A DNA stretch of 64,000 nt, from the NCBI RefSeq assembly GCF_000519205.1, contig NZ_JAFB01000022.1:1-64000 (forward strand), in the 5' to 3' direction. The position numbers and the translations under genes are program-made. The notes beneath the pieces are model-generated. The model made no database searches and was not told the origin of the DNA. It worked only from the letters and a program-made list of their open reading frames with translations. Below are positions 44,565 through 54,642 of this stretch, in pieces; within the stretch, counting starts at the first letter, position 1, and every line of letters begins with the position of its first letter. Source of the DNA: Amycolatopsis taiwanensis DSM 45107 (lineage in GTDB: Bacteria; Actinomycetota; Actinomycetes; Mycobacteriales; Pseudonocardiaceae).

Positions 44565-46088
44565 ATGCATACCGAGCCGGTCGACCCGAGACCGCCGGTG
44601 CCGGCCAAACCCGAGTTGCGACCACTCGCGAAGGGGCCGGTGCTCGGCATCGCGGGCATCGTCGCAGTCGCCCATCTGGCGTTCAGCCCGCTCGGCGGCT
44701 ACTGGATCGACGAGGTCTACCTGCTTGCGATCGGGAAGTACCACCTGGACTGGGGCTACGTCGACCAGCCGCCGCTGGCACCGCTGATCGCCGCGGCGAT
44801 GGACTGGATCGCGCCGGGATACCTGCCCGTGCTCCGGCTGCCCGCGGTGCTCGCGACGGCTGCGCTGGTGGTACTGACCGCGCTTCTCGCCCGCGAGTTC
44901 GGCGGTGACCGGCGGGCTCAGGTGCTGGCCGCCGGAGCCGGTGCGACGGGGTTGTGGACGGCGATCGTCGGGCACTTCGTCACCCCGTACGTCTTCGAAC
45001 CGGCCTTGTGGCTGCTGCTCACCTGGGTCCTCGTCCGCTGGATCCGGCTTCGCGCGCAAGGCCAGGGCGCTGACCGGCTGCTGCTCCTGCTGGGTGCCGT
45101 CATCGGCGTCACCATGCAGACCAAGTTCCAGGTGGCGATCCTGTCCGTCACGCTGTTGATCTGCGTTCTGGTGTTCGGGCCGCGAGACATCCTGCGGCGC
45201 CCGATGTTCTGGGGCGGAATGGGTATCGCCGCGCTGATCGCCCTGCCGACGCTGAGCTGGCAGGCGGTGAACGGATGGCCGCAACTGAAGATGGGCTCGA
45301 TCGTGGCCGACGAGTCGGACGTGTGGTCCGGTGGCCGCGGCAGCACGGCGGTGACGCTGCTGGTGTTCTCCGGGGTCGCCGGCACCGCGCTGCTCGTCGT
45401 GGGACTGGTCCGGCTGCTGACGGCACGGGAGTTGCGTGAGTACCGGTTCCTGGCCGTCGCTTTCCTTGTGCTGTACGCGTTCTTCGTCGCCACCGCTGGC
45501 CGGCCCTATTACCTGATCGGCCTGTACGGCGTGCTGATCGCCGCCGGAGTGGTGGGGTTCCAGCTCCGCCGGGAACACCGCAGGCCGCGATGGACCTGGC
45601 TGGCTTGGCCGGTTTATGCGGCGTCCTTCGCCTTGGCTGGTTACCTGCTGACCTTGTCTCCCAAGATTGCCCCGTCATCCGGGATGACCGCCGAATCGGC
45701 CGCAGCGCAAACCTCCGCCGCCTACGCGGCTCTGCCACCGGACCGGCAGCAGCACACCGCGATCATCGGCGAGAGCTACGTCATGGCCGCGATGATCGAG
45801 GTGGGTGATCGCCACAAGACCTTGCCCGAGGTTTACAGCCCCCACCGCGGCTACGGGTTCTTCTCGCCACCTACCGACGAAATCGACTCGGTACTTTACG
45901 TCGGTGTGCACGGGGAGCCGACCGAGCTCCGGAAGTACTGCACCGACCTGCGCAAGGTCTCCGGTAGCGAAACGCCGAACCCTGAGCCGGAAGGCCTGAC
46001 CACACCTGTCAAAACAGAAATTTGGTTGTGCAGCGGCAGACAAGGTTCGTGGGCCGAAATCTGGCCACAGATCAAACACCTGTTGTGA
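44565..46088 (+). CDS. PMT/ArnT-like membrane glycosyltransferase
   Basis: The product is 507 residues with about eleven membrane helices. The first outer loop has GYWIDEVYLLAIGKYHLDWG followed by YVDQPPLAPLIAAAMDW, the GT39/GT83 pattern with acidic catalytic residues, and a second conserved block MQTKFQVAILS. These enzymes move sugars from polyprenyl-phosphate carriers onto lipids or proteins outside the membrane. The C-terminal soluble part (HTAIIGESYVMAAMIEVGDR) has a conserved cytidine-free domain of unknown role. ATG 44565 follows GGGGGAAA. It converges on the PKS gene and is probably not part of that cluster. Confidence 0.85.
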   Translation: MHTEPVDPRPPVPAKPELRPLAKGPVLGIAGIVAVAHLAFSPLGGYWIDEVYLLAIGKYHLDWGYVDQPPLAPLIAAAMDWIAPGYLPVLRLPAVLATAALVVLTALLAREFGGDRRAQVLAAGAGATGLWTAIVGHFVTPYVFEPALWLLLTWVLVRWIRLRAQGQGADRLLLLLGAVIGVTMQTKFQVAILSVTLLICVLVFGPRDILRRPMFWGGMGIAALIALPTLSWQAVNGWPQLKMGSIVADESDVWSGGRGSTAVTLLVFSGVAGTALLVVGLVRLLTARELREYRFLAVAFLVLYAFFVATAGRPYYLIGLYGVLIAAGVVGFQLRREHRRPRWTWLAWPVYAASFALAGYLLTLSPKIAPSSGMTAESAAAQTSAAYAALPPDRQQHTAIIGESYVMAAMIEVGDRHKTLPEVYSPHRGYGFFSPPTDEIDSVLYVGVHGEPTELRKYCTDLRKVSGSETPNPEPEGLTTPVKTEIWLCSGRQGSWAEIWPQIKHLL

Positions 46089-46132
46089 GTAAGAGCCGAC
46101 GGTGGGGACGCGGAGCGCAGCCGCCAGCCGTC

Positions 46133-49100
46133 TCATGAGGCGGTTTCGGCGCCGCTGACGAGCGCGCGGAGCTCGCCGGAGGTGATCGGGCCGAGCAGGG
46201 TTCTGATCGGCACGGTGTGGCCGAACTCCGCTTTGATCTTGTTCCGCAGCTCCACCGCGAGCAGTGAATCCAGGCCCATGGCGCGTAACCGGTCGGCGGA
46301 CCGCACCACGGAAACATCGGATATCTTGAGGGTTTCCATGAGCAGTGACTCCATCGGGTCGGCCTGTTCGACCGGTCCGCTGATCGCCGATTCGACTACA
46401 GCCGAGGGGATTTCACCGGTCCCGGCCGGGCGCAGCCCGGAGAGCAGGGCATCGCGTCGCAGCACCTCGTACCGCCCGCCGAACTCCGCCCAGTCGGCCG
46501 GATAGCACACCGGGAAACCGGTGCCTGGCGTGGTCAGCACGCGCCAGAGGAAGGCGTGGCCGTCGCCGTCGTCGATTTCCTGGACCCCGGTCGGCGTGAA
46601 CGAACGGGTGGGGTCGAGATCGCGGAGCATGCCCGCCCCGGCCCAGAAGCCCCAGCGCACACCCCGCACGCGCAGCCGATCGCCGGCCGCAGCGAGGATC
46701 CCGTCCAACGCGCCATTGGCCGCGCCGTAGTGGGCGAACTGCGGTGAAGGCAGCACCGCCGACGCCGACGAGTAGGCGACGAGCATGTGCGCGCCGGTGC
46801 GGTGGGCGATCTCGATCAGGTTTCGGGTGCCCTCGACCTTGGGGGCCAGCACCCGCACCCAGTCGGCACCGTCCAGTTCGGTGAGCGGACCGGTCGACAG
46901 TCGCCCGGCGAGATGGAACAGGAACAGCTGATCGGCCTCGACCCGGCTCAGCCTCTCCTGGAGCAGTTCGACCGCCGGCGCCTTGCTGATATCACAGGCC
47001 AGATAATCGAACGGCGTCTCGATGCCGGGATTTTCCCGGGTCCCGACCAGGATGATCTCGTCAAATCCGCGGGCTGCCAGGTCGGCGGCGAGTGCCGAGC
47101 CGAGTCCGCCGCTTCCGCCGACGATCAGCGCCGCACGTCCCACCGCCGCGCCCTCCGCTGACCGGTCGTCCTCGACACTGCCGTTGGCGGGATCGGTCAG
47201 CGACAGCAACCCGATCTCGGTTTCCGAGAAGGCATGCCGGTACTCGATCGACCGGGGCCAGGTTCCGGTCGGCGCCAACTCGGGCAGATTGAGGCCGGCC
47301 GCCTCCGTCCCGAGCCGGGTAGCGCCGGCCGAGGTGATGAGCAGGTCGACATCGGTCGCGGCGTCGGGGAGTGCGGTTGGATCGCCCAACGCGATGCCGA
47401 TGCGTCGTGTTCTTTCCGGACGTTCTCCACTTATGGAGGTTTCGAGCGCGACCCGCAGCAGTTCCGCGCGGCGGGAGTCGTCCATGACCATGAGGTCGTC
47501 GTTGCTGCCCAGCCGTGCCAATGTCCCGAGCCGCTGTGCGGTGTGCGCCGCCCACAGGATGTCCGGCAGCCGTTGCAACTGCGCGTATCGCTCGAGCATG
47601 GGCCGGATGCCGATGCCGCGTGGTCCCCGGTTCGGGTCGGACCAGATGAGCTCGACATCGCAGGACTGAGCCGGATGCAGCCGTATCTCGGCGGACCAGC
47701 GGTCGAGATGACGTTCGGTGGGGTGCGAATACGGCGTGGGGGACCGCCGCGGCTGGTCGGTCAGCCGAGCCACCCACAGCGCGCCACCGCTGTCCCGGCG
47801 CACCCGATGCTCACCCCGGCCGGAAAGCTCCCGTATCGACGGCAGATCACCGAGTGGCTCCCCGGGTGCGGCGGACACGACCGCCGCGGCAAGGGAAGGG
47901 AACTCGGCGGGGAGCGCCCCGCCGAGTGCGAACAGGAATCCGGTGGTGGCGGCGGCGAATTCGGCTGTGGGCTGGTTCGTGGGCGGGTGGTCGATGTCGG
48001 CCACGACGATGCCGAGCGGAACCTCCGCCTTGGCGGCCGCGTCCGCGAGCCGGGTCAGTACCTGTCCCAGCCCGGCGAGGTAGCCGGTCACGGTCTCCGT
48101 CGGGAGATCCGCGAATACCCGGGCGTCGACAAGCAGTTCGCGGCCCGTGCCAGCGCTGGCCACCAGTCCGGCACAGATGGATTCGACCCGATCGTGATCG
48201 GCAGTGCCCTCCTCGGCGAGGGTCCGTATCGCGGTGTCCAGTGGGGAATCGAACAGGTGGACCACCCGATGATCGCCGTGGCCGATCGTGGTGTCGGTGA
48301 GCGGCACCCAGGTTCGGTGCAGGGCCGGAATCGGCGATCGGCTCTCCAGCGGGCGAATACGCGCGCCTTCGCAGTGGATGACGACGCGATCCTCGGCATC
48401 GAGAATCGCGACGTCGAAACTCCCACCGCCGGCGCTCGGGGTGATGATCGACCGGACCTGCCCCGACAACCGATGCTGGTGGAAGGTGATACGGTCCACG
48501 CCTTCGAAGTAGAAGGGGCAGTTGGCCTTCGCGCCGTCTACAAGTCCATAATAGACGGCCGCCAGGCCGTGCAGCGACGCGTCGAACAGCGCGGGGTCGA
48601 TTTCACCGCCGATCGAAACCGGCTCGCCGAGATGGGCGCTGACATACGCGTGGGAAGTGGATGCCCAAAGGTCGGTGATGGAGCGAAACGGTCCGGCCCA
48701 AAGGTTTCCGGCCGCCGCGAAATCGCGATAGAAGGCGTCGACCGGTATCGGAGACAGGTTCAGCGGCAGCCCGAGGGTCGACGCGGCGGGGGAGCCGGCC
48801 CGCGTTACCGTCCCGGTGCAACACAGGGTCGGTTTCACGGTGGAGCCGAGTGTGAAGTGGACGTCCACTTCGGACCCGGTGCGGGACACGGTGATCGCGA
48901 GGTGGTCGACGTCGTCGTCGATCACGATCGCCTCCACGAACCGTACGGTGTCGATGCGCAGAGGTTCGTCGGCCCGCTGCAGGGTGCGCGCGATATAGCT
49001 GAGCGTCACGGTTCCCGGAACCACGGTTTCGCCCCGGACCTGGTGACCGGCCAGCAGGCGTAGCTGCGGTCCATTCAGCCGGTAGGTCACCGATTCGGTC

Positions 49101-51646
49101 TGCTCCGCCACCGCCTGGGCGGGTGTGGGCGCGCGCCCCGCGGGACGCAGCGGCGGGATCCGCCGCGGCGTGAGCTTGCGCGTCAGGTCCGTCGCGAGCT
49201 CGGATGTCCAGGGCGGCAACTGGTTCGGGCGCAGCGGCACATTCGATTCGAAGAGCGAGCCGAGGGTACTGCGGAGGAAGTCGGCGCTGTCGAGCGCGTC
49301 GGTGGCCAACACGGTTCCGGTGAACTGGGCACGCAGGTGACCGGCCAACACCGCCCGTGGCCCGATATCGATGATGAGGTCGTAGCCGTTGCCGGCGAGT
49401 CGGGCGGCGACCGGCGGCAGCTCGACCGGGAAGCGCAGGTTGTCGAGCCAATGCTGTGGCGGCACGACCGTTCGCCCGGCGGCAGCGGCCTTGATCGTGG
49501 ACGAGTAGAAGGGTATGCCCGCCGTCCGGTCGAGACCGACCGTTGTCGCGACGGGCGTGAAGGCCGGAATCGCCGGTTCGACGAACCGGCTGTGCGAACC
49601 GAAGACCACTTCCAAGGGGCGGGCGTCATGCCCTTGGGCGTTCGCCAGTTCGGCGATGGTGTCGATGGCGTCGTCAGGACAGGCGAGCACTACGCAGTTC
49701 GGGCTGTTCACCACGGCCACGTCCGCGCACGACGGAATCCAGTCGCGGTTGGCCGCCACCTGCTCCCCGGTGATGACGATCATCCGGGTGGCGTCCGCAT
49801 GCGCTCGCACGGCCTCCGTGCGGGCCACCAGCAGGTCCGCGGCGGCCTCGACGTCGAGAGCGCCCGCGACACAGGCCGCGGCGATGTCCCCGAAGCTGTG
49901 CCCCACCACCGCGTCCGGCCGCACGCCGTAATCCTGCAGGGTGAACGCGAGGGCGACCTGCGATGCCCAGGTGGCGTACGGCTGCAGCGCCGCCGGAGTG
50001 GCATCGCCGCCGAGCAGATGCCGTTCGTCTTCGGGGAGCCGGGTACGCACCGCGGTGTACGCGGAGTGCAGGTGGGTGCGCAGGATCGGGTCGCCGACCG
50101 CGGACGGATCGAGCCAGTGCGCGCCGAAACCGCCGAAGGCGAAGGCCACCTTCGACGTTTCCCGCCAGAGTCCGGAGAGTAGCCCGGTGCCGCCTGTGCT
50201 CGCCGTCGGCTCGGCCGCCCCATCGGCCTGCCGGCGCTCGGTGGTGTGGTTGACCCGGTAGGCCAACGCGGCATCGACGCGTCCGGCATCGTCCGCGTCT
50301 CCGACGGCGACCGGCGGAACTCCGGCCGAGGTCAGCCGGGGCAACGACGGAAGCGGTTGTGGCGCGCGCTTTCCCGGCCGTGGCGGCGAAGCGAGGATGG
50401 CGTGTGCGTTGGTTCCGGTGATGCCGAAGGAACTGACACCGATCACAGCGTTGTCCGGCAGCGACAGATTGGAGTCGACCTGCGCGCACAGGCCGCGTTC
50501 CGCTGTGGACAGTTCCGGCCGTAGCTCGCCGTGCGCGATCATCGGCGGCACGGTCGAATGGTGCAGGCTCAACGCGGCGACGACGAGTCCCGCCATGCCG
50601 GAGGCCGCTTCGCAGTGGCCGATCCGCGTCTTCACCGACCCGATCGGCAGCGGATGCGGGCGGTCGGCGAACACCGTGGCGAGACCGTCGAGCTCGACCT
50701 GGTCCCCCACGGTGGTGCCGGTGCCGTGCGCTTCGACGTAGTCCACGTCAGCCGGTCGGCGCCCGGCCACCGCGAGGGCGCGTCGAATGACCTCTACCTG
50801 GCCCTCGACCGAGGGCGTGGGCAGCGAACCACTGCGGCCGCCGTCATTGCCCGTGGCAACGGCTTCGATCACCGCGTAGACACGGTCGTTTTCGGCCAGC
50901 GCGTCCGCTAACGGGCGCAGCACCACCGCGGCGAAGCCGTCACTGCGGACGAAGCCGTCCGCTCGGTTGGTGCCGAACTTGCAGCGCCCGTCGGCTGCGA
51001 GCATGTCCGATCGGTAGAACGACAGGGTTTCGTAGGGGTCGAGTACCAGGTTCGTCGCGGCGGCGATGGCGATGGCACAGTGCCCGGCCAGGATGTTGTC
51101 GACGGCCACGCCGACGGCCGCCAGCCCCGACGAACATGCGGTGTCGATGGTGAGCGACGGCCCGCTCAACCCGAAGACGTGGGAGAGCCGGCCGGACAGG
51201 CCGCTGCCGGTGTTGCCGACATTGCCCATGGCGTCTAAGCCCGCGTCGTGGCGCGCGCTGAGCCAGTAGTCACGGGTGATGTACCCGCTGACGACCCCCG
51301 TCGTGCGGCGCTGGAGATAGTCGAGGGTGAACCCGGCGTCACCGATGGCTTCGAACGCCGTTTCCAGCAGGATGCGCTGTTGCGGGTCCATGACCTCGGC
51401 CTCGCGGGCCGAGATGCCGAAGACCGCATGGTCGAATTCGTCCCAACCGTCGATGAAACCTCCGGTGCGGCAGACCGTGGCGAAACCGTGGTCGGTGACG
51501 TCGTGCGCGGAGAGGAAGCGCAGGCGGCTCTCCGGTGCGGTGCCGATCTCGTCCTCGCGACGGGAAAGCAGGCGCCACGTTCCGGCGGGTCCGCGTCCAC
51601 CCGGCAGCCTCGCGCCGATCCCGACGATGGCGATCCGTCTGTCCAT
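46133..51646 (-). CDS. Type I polyketide synthase, KS-AT-DH-KR-ACP
   Basis: The product is 1837 residues, one module. KS (1-425): DTACSSG with Cys near 171, EAHGTGT and KTRIGHCEAASG. AT (about 500-790): GHSFGD with Ser near 584 and FGSHS near 685; the usual GQG loop reads FAFGGFGAHW, so the oxyanion Gln is missing. DH (about 865-1110): GHQVRGETVVPG, a complete HxxxGxxxxP, and FDASLHGL. KR (about 1500-1690): GGSGGLGSALA and HYGAAN with the catalytic Tyr. ACP (about 1755-1830): GLDSLL with the phosphopantetheine Ser. No ER or thioesterase. Size and order fit an iterative, partly reducing enzyme. ATG 51646 is used. It is the last gene of the run after P450 and acyltransferase. Confidence 0.93.
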   Translation of the reverse strand: MDRRIAIVGIGARLPGGRGPAGTWRLLSRREDEIGTAPESRLRFLSAHDVTDHGFATVCRTGGFIDGWDEFDHAVFGISAREAEVMDPQQRILLETAFEAIGDAGFTLDYLQRRTTGVVSGYITRDYWLSARHDAGLDAMGNVGNTGSGLSGRLSHVFGLSGPSLTIDTACSSGLAAVGVAVDNILAGHCAIAIAAATNLVLDPYETLSFYRSDMLAADGRCKFGTNRADGFVRSDGFAAVVLRPLADALAENDRVYAVIEAVATGNDGGRSGSLPTPSVEGQVEVIRRALAVAGRRPADVDYVEAHGTGTTVGDQVELDGLATVFADRPHPLPIGSVKTRIGHCEAASGMAGLVVAALSLHHSTVPPMIAHGELRPELSTAERGLCAQVDSNLSLPDNAVIGVSSFGITGTNAHAILASPPRPGKRAPQPLPSLPRLTSAGVPPVAVGDADDAGRVDAALAYRVNHTTERRQADGAAEPTASTGGTGLLSGLWRETSKVAFAFGGFGAHWLDPSAVGDPILRTHLHSAYTAVRTRLPEDERHLLGGDATPAALQPYATWASQVALAFTLQDYGVRPDAVVGHSFGDIAAACVAGALDVEAAADLLVARTEAVRAHADATRMIVITGEQVAANRDWIPSCADVAVVNSPNCVVLACPDDAIDTIAELANAQGHDARPLEVVFGSHSRFVEPAIPAFTPVATTVGLDRTAGIPFYSSTIKAAAAGRTVVPPQHWLDNLRFPVELPPVAARLAGNGYDLIIDIGPRAVLAGHLRAQFTGTVLATDALDSADFLRSTLGSLFESNVPLRPNQLPPWTSELATDLTRKLTPRRIPPLRPAGRAPTPAQAVAEQTESVTYRLNGPQLRLLAGHQVRGETVVPGTVTLSYIARTLQRADEPLRIDTVRFVEAIVIDDDVDHLAITVSRTGSEVDVHFTLGSTVKPTLCCTGTVTRAGSPAASTLGLPLNLSPIPVDAFYRDFAAAGNLWAGPFRSITDLWASTSHAYVSAHLGEPVSIGGEIDPALFDASLHGLAAVYYGLVDGAKANCPFYFEGVDRITFHQHRLSGQVRSIITPSAGGGSFDVAILDAEDRVVIHCEGARIRPLESRSPIPALHRTWVPLTDTTIGHGDHRVVHLFDSPLDTAIRTLAEEGTADHDRVESICAGLVASAGTGRELLVDARVFADLPTETVTGYLAGLGQVLTRLADAAAKAEVPLGIVVADIDHPPTNQPTAEFAAATTGFLFALGGALPAEFPSLAAAVVSAAPGEPLGDLPSIRELSGRGEHRVRRDSGGALWVARLTDQPRRSPTPYSHPTERHLDRWSAEIRLHPAQSCDVELIWSDPNRGPRGIGIRPMLERYAQLQRLPDILWAAHTAQRLGTLARLGSNDDLMVMDDSRRAELLRVALETSISGERPERTRRIGIALGDPTALPDAATDVDLLITSAGATRLGTEAAGLNLPELAPTGTWPRSIEYRHAFSETEIGLLSLTDPANGSVEDDRSAEGAAVGRAALIVGGSGGLGSALAADLAARGFDEIILVGTRENPGIETPFDYLACDISKAPAVELLQERLSRVEADQLFLFHLAGRLSTGPLTELDGADWVRVLAPKVEGTRNLIEIAHRTGAHMLVAYSSASAVLPSPQFAHYGAANGALDGILAAAGDRLRVRGVRWGFWAGAGMLRDLDPTRSFTPTGVQEIDDGDGHAFLWRVLTTPGTGFPVCYPADWAEFGGRYEVLRRDALLSGLRPAGTGEIPSAVVESAISGPVEQADPMESLLMETLKISDVSVVRSADRLRAMGLDSLLAVELRNKIKAEFGHTVPIRTLLGPITSGELRALVSGAETAS

Positions 51647-51704
51647 CAACAGTCACTTTCGTTGGTTTCGGAGACGATTCCGGGCGGCGGGCAGGCGGTT
51701 GGAG

Positions 51705-52868
51705 TTACGGTTGCTTTCCGATCTCCGTGAGGGTGTGCTGCAGCACGTCCGCGATGGTGCGTACCTCGTGCGCGGTGAAGTCGGCCGGATCCACGATGAA
51801 AGTGATGTCGACGGCACCGGTCGCGGGGCTTTCGTTCACCGCGATCATCGGCATCGCCGGAATCGAGTACTCCGGCAGGATGAGGACTTTGCCCGCGGTG
51901 GCAAGCCGCGAGAACCGCCGCGCCGCGCCACGTGCGTTCGAGACGACGAACTGGGGCGGGGGCGCGTTTTTCTCGGGCTGGTACAAGCGGCCGTCGAGAA
52001 ACGGCGCGACGGGTGCCTCCGCTTCCAGCTGCGCCATGAGTTCGGCATCGCAGTCGGCGGCCGCGGTCAGCACCTCGGCCGGGGTGTCCGCCGAGAGGGG
52101 CACCGGCACCAGTGCGCCGTGACTGCAGTTGCCGATCGCACGCGGTGGAATCCCGCGCAGTCGTCCGGGGTCGATGAACACCCGGCAGTCCACCGGCGCG
52201 CCCACCACCACCCGGTCGAGATCGCGGCCGAACCGGCGCGCGGTGGCCGTGGCGATCACCGAGGTCAGCGACGTGTTCGCGCGGTCGCACGCACCGTCGA
52301 TCGCCCGCACCTGTGGCGGTTTCAGCGCAACAGTGATCGGCTGTGCGGGTTTCAGCGGCGGCATGGTGATCCCGCTGAAGAACACCCGCGTCTCCCGGAC
52401 GGCATCGGCGGACTGCCCGTCGCCGAACACCCTTTCCGCCGCGATCGGCCAATCCCGCGCCGTCTCCGGTGGTATCGAATCGGCGTGCGGGTCGATACCG
52501 ACCACCCCGAGCAGGTGATCGACGATCGAGAGAACGCTCGTCACATCACCCAGCGCGTGGTGCAGGCGGCCCGAGACGGACGTGACATCCGGCCGCGAGG
52601 TATCGATCGCGAACGCCGACAGCGTGGCGTCCACGTGCGTGCCCCGTTCGGTCGTCTCGACCACGGGCCTGGCCAGGGGAGACTCGAACGCGAAGCCCTC
52701 CGCAGTGCGGACGATGCGACCACCCAGCATCGGGAAGGTGGCATACAACTGGGCCAACCCGGCCACCGCCGCGGCCGGAGTCACCGAGGCGGGGATGTCG
52801 ATCGCGAAACCGGTCTGCCAGTCGAGCAGGGCGTGGTACGCCTCGCTCGGTTCCACCAGGCGCCTCAT
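51705..52868 (-). CDS. PapA-like acyltransferase (condensation-domain fold)
   Basis: The product is 387 residues. The condensation-type HHxxxD motif appears as LHHALGD near residue 95, and the N-terminus (MRRLVEPSEAYHALLDWQTG) and VVVGAPVDCRVFIDPGRLRG, PRAIGNC block match the PapA5/wax-ester-like acyltransferase group. In mycobacteria such enzymes take an acyl chain straight from a PKS carrier domain and esterify a hydroxyl. Next to a PKS without thioesterase, it is the likely release and attachment enzyme, moving the polyketide onto the sugar or terpenoid. The ATG overlaps the P450 stop by four bases. Confidence 0.82.
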   Translation of the reverse strand: MRRLVEPSEAYHALLDWQTGFAIDIPASVTPAAAVAGLAQLYATFPMLGGRIVRTAEGFAFESPLARPVVETTERGTHVDATLSAFAIDTSRPDVTSVSGRLHHALGDVTSVLSIVDHLLGVVGIDPHADSIPPETARDWPIAAERVFGDGQSADAVRETRVFFSGITMPPLKPAQPITVALKPPQVRAIDGACDRANTSLTSVIATATARRFGRDLDRVVVGAPVDCRVFIDPGRLRGIPPRAIGNCSHGALVPVPLSADTPAEVLTAAADCDAELMAQLEAEAPVAPFLDGRLYQPEKNAPPPQFVVSNARGAARRFSRLATAGKVLILPEYSIPAMPMIAVNESPATGAVDITFIVDPADFTAHEVRTIADVLQHTLTEIGKQP

Positions 52869-54277
52869 GACGACCTGCTTTCCGTCGCGGACAACCGCCG
52901 CACGGTGGCGTCGACGTTGCCCGGGATGATGGTGGCCAGCGGGCGTCCGCCCGGGTGCTGTGCCGCCGCCGACTCGATCCGTACCGCCGTGAGCACCTCG
53001 GCGACCACGATCCACATCATCTGCCAGGCATACTGCTCGCCGACGCAGTGCCGGGGGCCGAGGCCGAAGGGAGTGTAGGAACCTTTTGTGACGGGGCAGC
53101 CGCCGGCACCGAAGGTGTCCGGTTCGAAGGCCGGACCCGGTGGGAAATAGGTGCGATCCCGGTGCATGGCCCACGGGCTGTACATGACCTCCGTTCCCTT
53201 GGGCAGCCTGACCCCGCGCAGTTCGGTATCGCGCGCGGTCCGCCGGGAGATGACGAGGATCGGCTGGCGACAGCGCAGCAACTCGGAGAGCACCTTCTTG
53301 AGCAGGGGTGCCTCGGTCAGGTCCGGGCCATAGCTCACGCCGCGGGAACGCGCCTGAGTCAGTTCGTCGCGCAGACCGTCCTGCAAGGTCTGGTTGTCCG
53401 CCAGTTCGACGGCCAGCCAGGACAGGGCCGTGGCCGCGGTCTCGGCACCGGCCATGGTCACCGCGACGATCTGGTCGGCCATTTCGTCGGCCGTCAACGG
53501 CTTTCCGTCGGCCCCGCGCACCGTGCGCATGACCGAAATGAGGTCCAGCCGGTCCGCGTCGGCCGTGCCCGGCGAGTTCATCGCCGCGGTGATCGCCGAG
53601 CGCAGCCGGTCCATCGCGGTGTCGTGCCGCCGGTTCCGCTTGGTCGGGATGCGGAGATACCAGTTCGGGACGACGGTCCGGAACATGATCGCCTCGAGGA
53701 CCAGCCCGAGCCACTCGTGGATCTGGTCGAACTCCTCGCGGTCTATCTCGGACCCGAACATGGTGGCGGCCAGGATCTTGAACGTCATCCGGTGCAGTGC
53801 CGCGTCGATGTCGAGCGTGCGGTCCCAGTTCGCCAGTTCGCCGCACACCACTTCGGTCATCAGCTCGCGCAGTCCGAGCACGTGGTCGCGTTTGAAGAAC
53901 CTGTCCAGATACTCGCGCTGCCGCCGGTGTTCGGCGCCGTTGGCGAGCACGACGCCATTACCCGCCAGCCGTCGCACGCGGTCGTAGAACACGCCTTTCT
54001 CGAAAGCGCCGTCCCGGTCCACCAGCATGTCGTTGATCAGCAGGGGATCGGTCAGGAAGACGAAATCCTTGCCCAGCGCGGTGAAGACCTGGATATCCGC
54101 CGAGGTGTTGAGCTCGGCCACATAGCCCAGTGGATCACGGGCCAGCGAGAACAACTGCCGGACCAGCCGCAGGCCTCGATGCACGCGAATGGTGTGCCCG
54201 GCCGCGCGATCACGCCAGTCCTTCGGCAACGAGGTCGTCGTTCCCTTGGCGCCGAATGACTTGAGGATATCGGCCAT
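52865..54277 (-). CDS. Cytochrome P450, terpene-oxidase type
   Basis: The product is 470 residues. Visible motifs are the I-helix AGAETAATALSW (near 300), the ExxR-type helix LSELLRCRQP and the haem loop FGLGPRHCVGEQYAWQ with Cys near 430. The N-terminal half (LFSLARDPLGYVAEL, VRRLAGNGVVLANGAEHRRQ REYL-type segment) resembles pentalenene-oxygenase-like enzymes, so a terpenoid substrate is plausible. The ExxR helix is degenerate (Cys before Arg), which merits care. ATG 54277 is chosen; upstream in-frame codons cross a good promoter at 54442-54470. It leads the P450-acyltransferase-PKS transcript. Confidence 0.88.
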   Translation of the reverse strand: MADILKSFGAKGTTTSLPKDWRDRAAGHTIRVHRGLRLVRQLFSLARDPLGYVAELNTSADIQVFTALGKDFVFLTDPLLINDMLVDRDGAFEKGVFYDRVRRLAGNGVVLANGAEHRRQREYLDRFFKRDHVLGLRELMTEVVCGELANWDRTLDIDAALHRMTFKILAATMFGSEIDREEFDQIHEWLGLVLEAIMFRTVVPNWYLRIPTKRNRRHDTAMDRLRSAITAAMNSPGTADADRLDLISVMRTVRGADGKPLTADEMADQIVAVTMAGAETAATALSWLAVELADNQTLQDGLRDELTQARSRGVSYGPDLTEAPLLKKVLSELLRCRQPILVISRRTARDTELRGVRLPKGTEVMYSPWAMHRDRTYFPPGPAFEPDTFGAGGCPVTKGSYTPFGLGPRHCVGEQYAWQMMWIVVAEVLTAVRIESAAAQHPGGRPLATIIPGNVDATVRRLSATESRSS

Positions 54278-54642
54278 CCTGCTGATGCCTTTCTCCGTTG
54301 CATCGTGTGTTGCGGTGGGACCCGTCGACGATGACTCGCTGGACCTGGCTGGACAACCACTCGACCGCTCGGTGAAAACCGCTCCACACCTCGTTCGCCG
54401 GAAAGGTTTTCCCACGCCGCGTCGCGCGGTCTGTGTGGACGAAAATACCAACGCCGGTTTTTCTCGTCAAGAAATCACCGGTCCGGACAGTAATCGTCAG
54501 CGCATGCGAAATAGCCGGTTTCCGGCGCGAATCGCCGTAACCGTGCTGGCGCCGTCGAACAGTCGGCTGGGGCGGTTTGTCTACCCACTCATTGTTTCCG
54601 TCCAATCTCCTTCCATTGATCGGTGGCAATTGCCGATATGGC
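54278..54642. other. Gap between the two biosynthetic transcripts
   Basis: This 365-base gap separates the E1 beta gene from the downstream P450 on the minus strand. It is less GC-rich than the genes and holds a good promoter-like sequence (54442-54470). No gene was recognised; a minus-strand open frame has no protein character. Confidence 0.5.
54442..54470 (-). promoter_or_regulatory. Promoter-like sequence for the P450-acyltransferase-PKS transcript
   Basis: On the minus strand TTGACG (54470-54465) and TATTTT (54447-54442) are 17 bases apart, about 165 bases upstream of the P450 start. Both boxes are close to the housekeeping sigma consensus, which is uncommon in high-GC DNA. Confidence 0.55.

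Noticed and set aside
47234..49063. Plus-strand frame of 609 codons inside the PKS gene
   Set aside because: Antisense shadow of the DH and KR region; the minus strand has all PKS motifs.
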